A program made the position numbers and the translations under genes. Of a DNA stretch of 64,000 bases, positions 1 to 8,415 are shown in pieces (positions within the stretch are counted from its first letter, which is position 1; the number at the start of each line of letters is the position of its first letter). Source of the DNA: Streptomyces sp. MST-110588 (GTDB lineage Bacteria; Actinomycetota; Actinomycetes; Streptomycetales; Streptomycetaceae); NCBI RefSeq assembly GCF_022695595.1, contig NZ_CP074380.1:2721501-2785500 (forward strand). The letters run 5' to 3'. A model generated the notes under the pieces. That model was not told the DNA's origin and did not search any database. It saw only the letters and a list, made by a program, of their open reading frames with translations.

Positions 1-840
1 CGTGGAGAGCTTGTCGCTGGGTACGGCCATCAGGAAGGCGACCTGGAGGCCGACGTAGATGACCAGGGCGATCAGGATCGAGGAGATGACGGCCTTGGGG
101 AGGGACTTGCCGGGGTTACGGGCCTCGGCGGCCATGTTCAGCGGCGACTGGAAGCCGTTGTAGGCCCAGACGATGCCGGAAACGGCGACGGCGGTGAAGA
201 CCGCGCTCCAGCCGTTGGGCGTGAAGCCGCCGTGGCTCTTGATGTTGTCGGTGTCGAAGTGCGCCAGCATCAGGGCGCTCGCGGTCAGCACCGGGACGAC
301 GACCTTGAAGACCGTGATCGCCGTGTTGGTCTTCGCGAACAGGGAGATCGCGAACCAGTTCAGGAAGAAGTAGAAGATCAGCAGCACGCTGGCGAGCGCG
401 ACGCCGGTGCCGGTCAGCTCCTTGCCGTCGTACAGCGCCTGGGTCCAGCCGAACTTCCAGGAGCTCATGTACTGGACGGAAGCGGTGGCCTCGCCGGGGA
501 TGACGGAGACGATCGCGATCCAGTTCGCCCAGGCCGCGAGGTAGCCGGCGAGCGAGCCGTGCGAGAACTGGCCGTAACGGACCATGCCGCCGGCCTTGGG
601 GAACATCGAGCCCAGTTCGCTGTACGTCAGGGCGATCGTCAGGGCGACCGCGGCGCCGATGACCCAGGCCAGGATGGCGGCCGGGCCGGCGATGGCGGCG
701 GCCCGCTCGGCCCCGAAGAGCCAGCCGGAGCCGATGATCGACCCGAGGCCGGTGGCCGTCAGGGCGATGGTCCCCAGGGACCGGCGGTAGTTGGAGTGGG
801 AGCCCTGCTGCTCCCCGCTCTGGGTCTTCGTCGTGCTCAA
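1..840 (-). CDS. APC superfamily amino-acid permease, C-terminus cut by window edge
   Basis: I translated this minus-strand gene by hand; 280 codons are visible and no stop is reached before base 1. The product begins LSTTKTQSGEQQGSHSNYRR and then runs into the first membrane helix with the APC-type glycine motif (TATGLGSIIGSGWLFG). Further hydrophobic helices follow, with the charged loop YSELGSMFPKAGG between them, as in amino-acid/polyamine permeases. It should be an inner-membrane secondary transporter; the substrate cannot be read. The start is taken as TTG at 840, because AGGAGA lies 9 bases upstream and no ATG or GTG fits. A longer antisense frame over the same bases is a shadow. Confidence 0.85.
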   Translation of the reverse strand, partial: MSTTKTQSGEQQGSHSNYRRSLGTIALTATGLGSIIGSGWLFGAERAAAIAGPAAILAWVIGAAVALTIALTYSELGSMFPKAGGMVRYGQFSHGSLAGYLAAWANWIAIVSVIPGEATASVQYMSSWKFGWTQALYDGKELTGTGVALASVLLIFYFFLNWFAISLFAKTNTAITVFKVVVPVLTASALMLAHFDTDNIKSHGGFTPNGWSAVFTAVAVSGIVWAYNGFQSPLNMAAEARNPGKSLPKAVISSILIALVIYVGLQVAFLMAVPSDKLST

Positions 841-975
841 CGTGCTTGGTCTCCTGATCTTCCCCCGTGCCGTGCACAAACTTCGCCATCGTAAGAGCGA
901 AATGGAAGATCGGGTTCACCTGCGAGGAAAAAAGTCCTGCCACGCTGAGGGTCTGTGACGTTTCCCACTCCATGT

Positions 976-1206
976 TTAGGGTCGCAAGTCGGGAAATACG
1001 CCCATCAACCGGTCGGTCACGAGAGGGTTACGCGCCAGTACGGACCGCTCGCCGAGCCCCTCGATCACGCCCTCGGGCCGCCTTCCGCGCCTCGGCCACC
1101 ACACCGTCACCAGCCCTTCGCCCACGAGTGATAAGCGCGCCGCGCGGCGCGGCGGAGCCGTGGCGGGACCGGCCGCGCCGCCTCTCAGGCCCTCACCACA
1201 CCTCAC
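976..1206 (-). CDS. possible small hypothetical protein downstream of the GntR gene
   Basis: A 76-codon frame opens at overlapping GTG codons in a GGTGAGG repeat directly after the GntR stop, so translational coupling is possible. The C-terminal half (GEGLVTVWWPRRGRRPEGVI onward) reads more like protein than the Gly/Ala/Arg-rich N-terminus. I recognise no family and third-position G/C bias is only moderate. It may be noise. The rest of 841-1207 holds only the upstream region of the permease. Confidence 0.2.
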   Translation of the reverse strand: MRCGEGLRGGAAGPATAPPRRAARLSLVGEGLVTVWWPRRGRRPEGVIEGLGERSVLARNPLVTDRLMGVFPDLRP

Positions 1207-1207
1207 C

Positions 1208-1960
1208 TCACCTCACCGGCAGGTGATAGGCGACCCGGTGGCGGTCGGCGAGCGTGACGACATCGGCCGTCTCGACCGGACGGCCGCCCGCGTAATACGT
1301 ACGGGAAATCACCAGGACCGCATGGCCCGGCACCCCGCCGAGGGCCATGGCCTCCTCCGCGAGGCCCGGACGGGCGCCGACCTCCTCCACCACGTTGTCC
1401 ACCACCACGTCGATCGCCGCCATCCGCTCCACCACCCCCCGCCCGGCCAGCGGCCCCTCCTCGGGCAGCATCACGGGCGTGCGCCCGGTCAGGTCCAGCG
1501 GCTCCCACGAGGTGGAGAGCATCGCCGGCTCCCCCTCCGCCCGGAAGAGATAGCGGGTCCGCATCACCTTGGCGCCCGCCTGGATCCGCAGCCGGGCCGC
1601 GACGGCCGCGCTCGCCTCCTCCTGGGCGCTGTGGGACTCCCAGGTCCCCTTGACCCGCTCGTCCGCCTGCTCCTGCCGGAAGGGCGTGGAGCCGCCGCCG
1701 GTACGGAACCCGGCACGGGCGATACGGCGCGGGACGGGCTGCTCCCGTACGTACGTCCCCGAGCCGGAGCGCCCCTCGACCAGCCCCTCGGCCATCAGCA
1801 CCTTGCGGGCCTCCAGGGCGACGGTGTCCGAGACGCCGTACTCCGCACGGATGCGGGCCTGGGAGGGGAGGCGGGTGTGCGGAGGCAGCACACCTTCGAC
1901 AATCTTCTGGCGCAGGTCGCCGGCGACGCGGAGGTACGCGGGCTGCTCACCGAAAGGCAC
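1208..1960 (-). CDS. GntR-family transcriptional regulator, HutC/UTRA type
   Basis: A 250-residue cytoplasmic repressor-type protein. The N-terminal winged helix-turn-helix (about 7-75) has the GntR pattern: YLRVAGDLRQKIVEGVLPP, then LPSQARIRAEYGVSD and GLVEGRSGSGTYV. From about 100 to the end it matches the UTRA effector-binding fold of the HutC subfamily, which senses small metabolites (family knowledge). The GTG start at 1960 has GGGAGGGG 3 bases upstream. It is divergent from the PIG-L deacetylase gene across a 261-bp gap that probably holds its operator. It may control that gene, the downstream permease, or both; the effector is unknown. Confidence 0.9.
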   Translation of the reverse strand: MPFGEQPAYLRVAGDLRQKIVEGVLPPHTRLPSQARIRAEYGVSDTVALEARKVLMAEGLVEGRSGSGTYVREQPVPRRIARAGFRTGGGSTPFRQEQADERVKGTWESHSAQEEASAAVAARLRIQAGAKVMRTRYLFRAEGEPAMLSTSWEPLDLTGRTPVMLPEEGPLAGRGVVERMAAIDVVVDNVVEEVGARPGLAEEAMALGGVPGHAVLVISRTYYAGGRPVETADVVTLADRHRVAYHLPVR

Positions 1961-2221
1961 GTGCCCCTCCCAACAGCTTGACAGTCAGCAACAGCGTGGC
2001 AACCGCGCGTTGCCGATCGCAAGCCTGGGCCAGGAATTCACCCGATGTGATGAAGCCCAGTTCAAAGTATGTACGGATCAAGGAAGTTGCCCACCCGCGA
2101 ACCACTGAGACCGGACCCGCAACACTCGTACATGCACACGCCCCGACCCCGGCGCAGACGGGCCGTCCGTGCCACGATCGACAGCGGAACCCCCGGGGAA
2201 AACCAGGGAAAAGGAGCCCCC

Positions 2222-2974
2222 GTGCCCACTCGCCCCACCCCACTCGCCGACATGCCCGACGACTGGCAGCGCGCCCTCGCCATCGTCGCCCACCCCGACG
2301 ACCTCGAATACGGTGCCGCGGCGGCCATCGCCGAATGGACCACGGCCGGCCGCGAGGTCACCTACCTCCTGGTCACGCGCGGCGAAGCCGGCATCGACGG
2401 CCTGGACCCCGAGGAATGCGCCCGCGTCCGCGAGGCGGAGCAGCGGGCGAGCGCCGCCACGGTCGGCGTGCACGCCGTCGGATTCCTCGACCACCCGGAC
2501 GGCATGATCGAACCCGGACTGCGGCTCCGCCGCGACCTGGCGGCGGCCGTCCGCCGCCACCGCCCCGAACTGCTGATCACCCTCAACCACCACGACACAT
2601 GGGGCGGGACGCAGTGGAACACCCCGGACCACCGCATCGTGGGCCGCGCCGTCCTGGACGCGGCGGGCGACGCCGGCAACCGCTGGATCTTCCCCGAACT
2701 CCTGACCGACCAGGGCCTGGCCCCCTGGGACGGCGTCCGCTGGGTCGCGGTCGCCGGCTCCCCGTACCCCACCCACGCCGTCGAAGTGGGCCCCGGCATC
2801 GAACAGGCCATCGCCTCCCTGGCCGAACACCACCGCTACATCCAGGGCCTGGCCTCCGCCGCCGGCCAGGACCCCCACACATACGCCCGCGCCTTCATCA
2901 CCCGATCACTCGAAACCGGCGCCGCCCGCCACCACAGCCACCCCGCCACCCTCTTCCAGCTCTACCCCCGCTGA
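2222..2974 (+). CDS. PIG-L family deacetylase
   Basis: A 250-residue PIG-L/LmbE-family zinc hydrolase. Members remove an N-acetyl group from GlcNAc-type substrates (mycothiol precursor, glycolipids, antibiotics). The diagnostic motif AHPDDLEYG puts His24, Asp26 and Asp27 in the metal/catalytic site, and a later NTPDH supplies the second His ligand. The GTG start at 2222 has AAAAGGAG 6 bases upstream; an in-frame extension to 2069 is Arg/Pro-rich and unlikely. There is no signal peptide. It is divergent from the GntR regulator. Whether it acts on a thiol precursor or on a secondary metabolite cannot be decided. Confidence 0.88.
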   Translation: MPTRPTPLADMPDDWQRALAIVAHPDDLEYGAAAAIAEWTTAGREVTYLLVTRGEAGIDGLDPEECARVREAEQRASAATVGVHAVGFLDHPDGMIEPGLRLRRDLAAAVRRHRPELLITLNHHDTWGGTQWNTPDHRIVGRAVLDAAGDAGNRWIFPELLTDQGLAPWDGVRWVAVAGSPYPTHAVEVGPGIEQAIASLAEHHRYIQGLASAAGQDPHTYARAFITRSLETGAARHHSHPATLFQLYPR

Positions 2975-3106
2975 CCACCGCCCGCAGCACCCACACGGCC
3001 AAGAGCGCCTCACGGACAGCACGCCAGACCACGAACGGTTCCAGCACCCCGGCACCCCGCACCCAGCCCCCGTTATGTTTTCCGCGGCTCCGCAATAGGG
3101 CCGCTG

Positions 3107-3182
3107 ACCTCCGGGCCCGGCATGACTGTTGCCCCCTGTCGAAAGCATGACCTGGGGGGTGGTGTCACCGGGCCCGGGAGGT
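3107..3182. other. long inverted repeat with nested hairpin after the PIG-L gene
   Basis: ACCTCCGGGCCCGG (3107-3120) pairs with CCGGGCCCGGGAGGT (3168-3182). The loop itself holds a C5/G6 pairing. The gap 2975-3341 has no convincing gene, so this is either a terminator region or a folded RNA. There is no U-tract. Confidence 0.4.
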
Positions 3183-3303
3183 GTCCGTCGGAGACGCTGA
3201 TCAGAGGTCCGGCCACCGTCCGGTCCGGCGCAACGCCGGGCAGTTCGCGGGCGGCAGGCTGGAGGGCCTGGTACGCATCAGCCGACCCAGAGCAGAACAC
3301 GCT

Positions 3304-3334
3304 GTAGCACCGGGTAGCACACCTCCGCTATCGT
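3304..3334 (+). promoter_or_regulatory. leaderless promoter and putative operator of the toxin-antitoxin pair
   Basis: TATCGT (3329-3334) lies 7 bases before the antitoxin ATG, the spacing expected when transcription starts at the A of the start codon. Just upstream, GTAGCAC occurs twice (3304-3310, 3314-3320) exactly 10 bp apart, on one face of the helix. That suggests a binding site for the autoregulating TA complex. Confidence 0.5.
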
Positions 3335-3341
3335 GGTCACC

Positions 3342-3611
3342 ATGACAGCGCAGCCCGAGATCACTCAGCGCGATCTGCGCACCCGCTCCAAAGAGATCAT
3401 GGACGCCGTCCAAGGCGGTCAGGCGTTCACCGTCACCCGCGACGGGCACCGCGTCGGCGAGCTGATCCCGCTCCGCCGCCGTCGCCGCTTCGTTCCCCGC
3501 GCCGAGTTCGCGGCCATGTCCCGCACCGCCCCCGACATCTCACTTGACGCCTTCCGCGAAGACCAAGACGCCGTCATCGAGCAGGAGTTGGACGATCCGT
3601 ATGCCCGCTGA
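3342..3611 (+). CDS. Phd/YefM-type antitoxin
   Basis: An 89-residue antitoxin. The N-terminal half (ITQRDLRTRSKEIMDAVQGG, then FTVTRDGHRVGELIPL) is the Phd/YefM DNA-binding fold. The acidic tail (DAFREDQDAVIEQELDD) is the usual toxin-wrapping segment. It should neutralise the PIN toxin encoded directly downstream and repress the operon. ATG at 3342 is preferred over GTG at 3333 because the -10 element TATCGT sits 7 bases before it; no Shine-Dalgarno is visible. Its end overlaps the toxin start by 11 bases. Confidence 0.85.
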   Translation: MTAQPEITQRDLRTRSKEIMDAVQGGQAFTVTRDGHRVGELIPLRRRRRFVPRAEFAAMSRTAPDISLDAFREDQDAVIEQELDDPYAR

Positions 3612-4059
3612 GCACACGCAGGGCCTGATCGATACCAGCATCATGATCCTGCGCAAGTGGATCGACGCCGACGAACTGCCCGCCGAGATGGCCATCAGCG
3701 TCATCACCCTCGCCGAACTCTCCGCAGGCCCCCACCAGGTACGCGGCAGCGACGAGCAGAGCGACTACGACGAACACGCCGAACGGGCCCGCCGCATGGA
3801 CGTCCTGCAGCGCGCCGAGCATGAATTCGATCCCATCCCCTTCGACGTGGAGGCGGCCCGCATCTACGGCAGAATCTGCGCCGCCGTCGTCTCCGCGGGA
3901 CACAGGCCCCGTCGACGCGTGGCCGACCTGATGATCGCCGCCACCGCAGCCGCCGAGCAGCTCCCCCTCTTCACCACCAACCCTGACGACTTCAAGGGCC
4001 TCGACGACTTGATCACCATCGTCCCCGTGGCTCGGCCCGAGATCCTGCACCTCCGGTAG
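3601..4059 (+). CDS. vapC: PIN-domain RNase toxin, VapC family
   Basis: A 152-residue PIN-domain protein, the toxin partner of the preceding antitoxin. The acidic metal-binding residues appear in order: Asp11 in LIDTS, Glu in VITLAELSAG, Asp in VADLMIAATA and Asp in FTTNPDDF. VapC toxins are Mg-dependent RNases that cut tRNA or rRNA (family knowledge). ATG at 3601 overlaps the antitoxin stop, a typical coupled arrangement. It starts an accessory-looking patch that continues to the Uma2 gene at 4692. Confidence 0.87.
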   Translation: MPAEHTQGLIDTSIMILRKWIDADELPAEMAISVITLAELSAGPHQVRGSDEQSDYDEHAERARRMDVLQRAEHEFDPIPFDVEAARIYGRICAAVVSAGHRPRRRVADLMIAATAAAEQLPLFTTNPDDFKGLDDLITIVPVARPEILHLR

Positions 4060-4691
4060 CGCCGCGCCCGCACCATCACGCGCCGACGGACCGGCTACGC
4101 AAGCTCATACGTCGCCGTAATCGTGACCCGCGCACCATAAACCCGCAGGTCACGCCCGTTCCCATCTGTATTGCGCCCCGCCGAGGGCTCGAACCTGCGC
4201 GAGATCCCGGGACGTTCCGAGCGGGCCGCGCTGCCCAGCGCATCCACGGGGGCCACAGGGAACGGCTGTGTCATGCCGCCCACAAGGCCCCCGATGTCCC
4301 GTGAGGGCAGTAGCCCGCCCGTCGTTCCGAACCAGCAGAAAACCAGCAACCGTACGGGCAACCAGGGATGACGACAGGTGACGAGACGTCAGGTAAACCA
4401 GCACGGATCCAGCAACGGTAACGACAGCGGGACCGACCTCGACTTGGGCCGAGCTCATCTGACCTGCATGTTTGCCAGGTCACCCCGGCGACGCTATGGC
4501 GCGTACTAAACGTTGGAGCGGAACGTTCACCACAACGCTCTCACCTGCGAAAACACGCTTCTTGGTGATTCAAGTCAGCACAGAATCAGCACCGGCCGCC
4601 GAGCTTGGCCTGCCTTCAGGACGGCAGGAAGGGCGGTCGCCCCGTTGGCGATCTCGTGGTCCGGGTCTCGTCACGTCGCTACGGTTGAGCC
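4060..4691. other. 632-bp gene-poor stretch in the accessory patch
   Basis: No convincing gene on either strand. It holds a stem-loop TGACCTG/CAGGTCA (4460-4466, 4476-4482) and a pair of AACGTT words 7 bases apart near 4511-4529. On the minus strand a phrase resembling a tRNA T-arm (GCAGGTTCGAGCCC, about 4184-4197) occurs without the rest of a tRNA. Composition is less GC-biased than the flanks. It may be a scar of an integrated element. Confidence 0.4.
4680..4685 (+). promoter_or_regulatory. -10 element of leaderless Uma2 gene
   Basis: TACGGT, 6 bases before the ATG at 4692; no Shine-Dalgarno between. Confidence 0.5.
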
Positions 4692-5273
4692 ATGACCGCA
4701 CTGCCCGACTGGATGCGCCCGCCGCGCGCGGAAGGATGGTTCGCGGAGGACCTGGACCGCCTCCCCGAGGCACCCCGCCACACCGAGCTGATCGACGGAG
4801 CCCTTGTCTTCATGATGTCGCCCCAGAGGTGGTGGCACGGCCACCTCGTCACCATGCTCACGGTCGCCCTCATGGAGCAGGTGCCAGCCGACACCAGAGT
4901 CGGCCGCGAGATGACCATCAAGCTCGACCCACGTAACCGTCCCGAACCGGACCTGCTGGTGACGACGGCCGACTTCGACGGTGACCGCACCTGGTTCGCA
5001 CCGGAGGATGTCCAGCTCGTCATCGAGGTGGTCTCCCCCGAATCCGCCCACCGTGACCGCACCGTAAAGCTCCGCAAGTACGCGGAAGCCGGCATCCCGC
5101 ACTACTGGTGCATCGAGGACGAGGACGGGGCACCCGTCGTCCACGTCTACGAGCTCGACGAGCCCACTGGCGCCTACGCGCCCGCCGGGATCTTCCGGGA
5201 CACCCTGAAGCGGCCTGTGCCTTTCGAGATCAGCCTGGATCTCGACAAGCTCACCCCGCCGAGGAGCAAGTAG
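4692..5273 (+). CDS. Uma2-family (DUF820) putative restriction-type endonuclease
   Basis: A 193-residue protein of the Uma2/DUF820 family, a PD-(D/E)xK-like nuclease fold common in cyanobacteria and Streptomyces; its biological role is unsettled. Family hallmarks seen are HTELIDGALVFMMSPQRWWH, then RPEPDLLV (catalytic Asp), LVIEVVSPES (Glu core) and DRTVKLRKYAEAGIPHYW. The ATG at 4692 is placed by the TACGGT -10 element 6 bases upstream. An 11-bp exact direct repeat (CAAGTCAGCAC) lies on each side of the gene at 4571-4581 and 5284-5294, hinting at acquisition as a unit. Confidence 0.85.
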   Translation: MTALPDWMRPPRAEGWFAEDLDRLPEAPRHTELIDGALVFMMSPQRWWHGHLVTMLTVALMEQVPADTRVGREMTIKLDPRNRPEPDLLVTTADFDGDRTWFAPEDVQLVIEVVSPESAHRDRTVKLRKYAEAGIPHYWCIEDEDGAPVVHVYELDEPTGAYAPAGIFRDTLKRPVPFEISLDLDKLTPPRSK

Positions 5274-5302
5274 GAGTCAGCACCAAGTCAGCACGGGAAC
5301 AC

Positions 5303-5338
5303 AGAACGGGTCGGGCTCGCCAGAGCCTGACCCGTTCT
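5303..5338. terminator. bidirectional hairpin terminator, Uma2 / ychF
   Basis: AGAACGGGTCGGGCTC pairs with GAGCCTGACCCGTTCT over 16 bp (one G-U pair) around a 4-base loop, between two convergent genes. Confidence 0.75.
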
Positions 5339-5383
5339 GATCTGCACAGTTGACAAACGATCTGGCGTGAAGTAACTGCAAGA

Positions 5384-6472
5384 TCACACGTTGAAGCGGA
5401 ATTCGACGACGTCGCCGTCCTGCATGACGTAGTCCTTGCCTTCCATGCGGGCCTTGCCGGCGGCGCGGGCTTCGGCGACCGAGCCGGTTTCGATCAGGTC
5501 TTCGAAGGAGATGACCTCGGCCTTGATGAAGCCCTTCTGGAAGTCGGTGTGGATCACGCCGGCCGCCTCGGGGGCCGTGGCGCCCTTCTTGATGGTCCAG
5601 GCGCGGGTTTCCTTGGGGCCTGCGGTGAGGTAGGTCTGCAGGCCCAGGGTGTCGAAGCCGACGTGGGCGAGGGTGGCGAGGCCGGGCTCTTCCTGGCCGA
5701 CGGACTGGAGGAGTTCGAGGGCTTCGGATTCGTCGAGTTCGGCGAGGTCGGCTTCCAGCTTGGCGTTGAGGAAGATGGCCTCGGCGGGGGCCACCAGGGC
5801 GCGCTGTTCGGCCTTGAAGTCCTCGTCGGTCAGCTCGTCCTCGTCGACGTTGAAGACGTAGAGGAAGGGCTTGGTGGTGAGCAGGTGCAGGTCGTGCAGG
5901 AGCTCTTCGTTGCCGGAGCCCTGGACGATGCCCGCCGAGAAGAGCGTGTCGCCCTTCTCCAGGATGGCCTTCGCCTCCTCGACCGCCTTCACCTTCGGTG
6001 CGACGTCCTTCTTGATGCGCGACTCCTTCTGGAGGCGCGGCAGAACCTTCTCGATGGTCTGGAGGTCGGCGAGGATCAGCTCGGTGTTGATGGTCTCGAT
6101 GTCGTCCTTGGGCGAGACCTTGCCGTCGACGTGGACGACGTTCTCGTCCTTGAAGGCGCGGATGACCTGGCAGATCGCATCGGACTCGCGGATGTTCGCC
6201 AGGAACTTGTTGCCCAGGCCCTCGCCCTCCGAGGCGCCGCGGACGATGCCGGCGATGTCGACGAAGTCGACGGTGGCCGGGAGGATCTTCTGTGACCCGA
6301 AGATCTCGGCCAGCTTGGCCAGGCGCGGGTCGGGGACGCCGACGACGCCGACGTTCGGCTCGATGGTGGCGAACGGGTAGTTGGCCGCCAGCACGTCGTT
6401 CTTGGTCAGGGCGTTGAACAGGGTCGACTTACCGACATTCGGCAGACCGACGATTCCGATCGTGAGCGACAC
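5384..6472 (-). CDS. ychF: redox-regulated ATPase YchF (OLA1 subfamily)
   Basis: A 362-residue Obg-like P-loop NTPase, full length for the family. It starts with the G1 loop GIVGLPNVGKSTLFNAL. The usual NKxD specificity motif is replaced by NVDE, which is why YchF binds ATP rather than GTP. The C-terminal TGS domain ends YVMQDGDVVEFRFNV. It is a ribosome-associated cytoplasmic protein linked to translation and oxidative stress. GTG at 6472 gives the conserved SLTIGIVG start; the same frame stays open far upstream but is antisense to the next gene. It ends facing the Uma2 gene across a strong terminator. Confidence 0.96.
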   Translation of the reverse strand: MSLTIGIVGLPNVGKSTLFNALTKNDVLAANYPFATIEPNVGVVGVPDPRLAKLAEIFGSQKILPATVDFVDIAGIVRGASEGEGLGNKFLANIRESDAICQVIRAFKDENVVHVDGKVSPKDDIETINTELILADLQTIEKVLPRLQKESRIKKDVAPKVKAVEEAKAILEKGDTLFSAGIVQGSGNEELLHDLHLLTTKPFLYVFNVDEDELTDEDFKAEQRALVAPAEAIFLNAKLEADLAELDESEALELLQSVGQEEPGLATLAHVGFDTLGLQTYLTAGPKETRAWTIKKGATAPEAAGVIHTDFQKGFIKAEVISFEDLIETGSVAEARAAGKARMEGKDYVMQDGDVVEFRFNV

Positions 6473-6667
6473 GTTGGCGACTTCCCGGAGCGAGGAGGTG
6501 GGTGGAGTGGATCTCTGGCAGGGCCACCGGACGGCAGGGTCCAGGGGCCGATCAACCAGTCTACGGGGCGCCGGGGGCGGGGCGCCCGGCCCCGTCCGTA
6601 CCACGAACGGAGTCCCAAGGTCACCGGAAACGCGTGTCCGGTGTCCAAATAATCCCACTTTGCCGCC

Positions 6668-6673
6668 TACGGT
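6668..6673 (+). promoter_or_regulatory. -10 element of leaderless DUF6542 gene
   Basis: TACGGT, 6 bases before the GTG at 6680. Confidence 0.5.
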
Positions 6674-6679
6674 GGCCGG

Positions 6680-8415
6680 GTGGAGCAATCGAGAGAGCGC
6701 AGCCCCCAGCAGAGCCCGCACGGGGCGGACCGTCCGGGTACGGGCGAGGACACCCCGCTCCCCCGGCTCGCGGAGGCCCCCGCGCCGGACGGCGCCCCTC
6801 CGGGTGACGTCCGGCCGGGGGGTGTTCCGGGAAAGAAGGAGAAGAGGGGGAAGAGGGGCAGGAAGGGGAGGGAGACGGAGGAGGGGGCGCCGGAGGCCGC
6901 TCCACTTGATGCCGTGGCGCTGGGGGCCGCCACTCTCAAGGCGGTCGCCGCCGATGCCGTCGCCGTCGAGGTGCCGCGGGCGGATGCCATTGCCGTCGGG
7001 GCCGTCCCCGTGGCCGCCGGGGCGGCCGGCGGCGGGCTGCCGGACGCGGGTTCCGGATTCGCCGAGAGTTCCACGGTCTACCGCGTACGGCAGCGGCGCC
7101 GCCCGCCACCGCTGCCGTACTCCCTGATCACGGCCGTCCGGCGGCTCCCCGACGCCCGGCTGACCGGCCTGGGCTGCGGGCTGCTGATGACCCTCGTCCT
7201 GTTCACCGCCGGCTGCCTGGACCGGCTGGTGTACGGCGGCGGGGCCACCGCGTACGGCTCCGTCTTCGTGGTGACGAGCGTCGCCGCCGCCCTGTGGGTG
7301 CGGTCCTTCGACCTCGTCGCCGCGCCGATCGCGGCGCCCATCGCGTTCACGGTCGGCATCCTGCCCCTGGGCCACGGCGCGAGCGGGCTGGGCGGGCTGG
7401 TCCTGGGGATGTTCACCGTACTGGCGATGAATGCCGGCTGGCTCTACGCGGGGACGTTCGTCGCCCTGCTGGTCGTGGGCGTACGCAAGGGCGTGGACCT
7501 CTCCCATCAGCAGACCGCCCGGCGGGGGAAACACTCGTCGGAGGAGCGGGGTGAGGAGGACGAGGCTTCCGGGAGCGGGGAGGGAGCGGGGGAAGGTGAG
7601 GGAGTCAGGGAAGGGGAGGGAGTGGGCTCGGGGGCGGTGGGGAGGAACAGGGCGGAGGTGCGCGGGGGCAGGACTCGGCGGGAGCGGGGAGCAGGGAGTC
7701 CGGGGAGGCCGGGGAGTCCGGGGAGGCCGGGGAGTCCGGGGAGGGACCGGCCCTGCGGGCCGAAAGCGGGCCGGGGCGGCTGCCGAGGTGGGCGGGCGGG
7801 CGCGCCTCGGACCGTACGCGGGATCGGGATGGGGGGCCGGAGGGGAAGAAACGGGACGCGGAGCCGGGCGCAGGAAGGGGCGGCGCGGAAGGGAGCGAGG
7901 GCGCGGAGGCGCAGGCGGGTGGTACGGGCGGCGGCGCCACGGGGAGCGCCGGGCGTACGCGGGAGGGGAGTGCCGAGCGGTCGGAGGAAGGCGGCTCCCA
8001 GCGGTCACAGGAGCCGCGTACGGGTGACGGCGATGACGATGGAGAGGGTGCGGGCGCCGGGGGCGGTGCCGGCGACCGAGGTGGTGGCGGTTCGCGGGAG
8101 CGGCGTACGGACGGGGGCGGTGACGGGCCGCGCAAGCAGCGTGTCAACGGCCGGGTCCGGGGTCGGAAGCGGCGTACGGACGGCGGCTCGGGGAAGAAAG
8201 TCGCAGGCAGCCGTCCCGGCCGGCCGAGCCCGGGGCGCAAGCAGGGCGGCGAGCAGCGGGAGACGGCCACGGGGATGGGAAAGGACGGGAAAAAAGACGG
8301 GGAAGGTGGAGGGAACGATGGGGAAGAGGAGGAGAGGCGGGGTGAGGGCGAGGCCGATTCGGGGGTGGTCGCGAGGAGCGGGGGCCGGTCAGGGCGCGGC
8401 CGGCGGAGGAGTTGA
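6680..8415 (+). CDS. DUF6542 membrane protein with long disordered tail, frameshifted
   Basis: The first ~285 codons give a Pro/Gly-rich cytoplasmic N-terminus and then four hydrophobic segments typical of DUF6542 (LTGLGCGLLMTLVLFTAGCL, YGSVFVVTSVAAALWV, APIAAPIAFTVGILPLG, GLVLGMFTVLAMNAGWLYAG). After about 7600 the starting frame becomes an implausible Arg/Ser string ending at 8452. The -1 frame is open from 7600 to a stop at 8415 and has the acidic/basic, Gly-rich composition expected of a disordered tail, including ESGEAGE repeats. One missing base between 7600 and about 7680, a stretch with several G5 runs, would join them into 578 residues. The corrected gene ends tail-to-tail with ppgK, overlapping it by 27 bp. 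Function unknown. Confidence 0.75.
7694..7745 (+). repeat. 18-bp tandem repeat inside the DUF6542 tail
   Basis: Unit GGGAGTCCGGGGAGGCCG, about 2.8 copies. In the corrected frame it encodes ESGEAGE repeats. Confidence 0.8.

Noticed and set aside
116..973. Long minus-strand frame over the first permease
   Set aside because: It is rich in Arg/Gly/His and in a different frame from the clear APC permease translation.
4184..4250. Possible tRNA on the minus strand
   Set aside because: Only a T-arm-like phrase is present; no acceptor, D or anticodon arm can be folded.
7605..8388. Extension of the ppgK frame antisense to the DUF6542 tail
   Set aside because: It is Ser/Pro low complexity and disappears when the single missing base in the repeat is restored.
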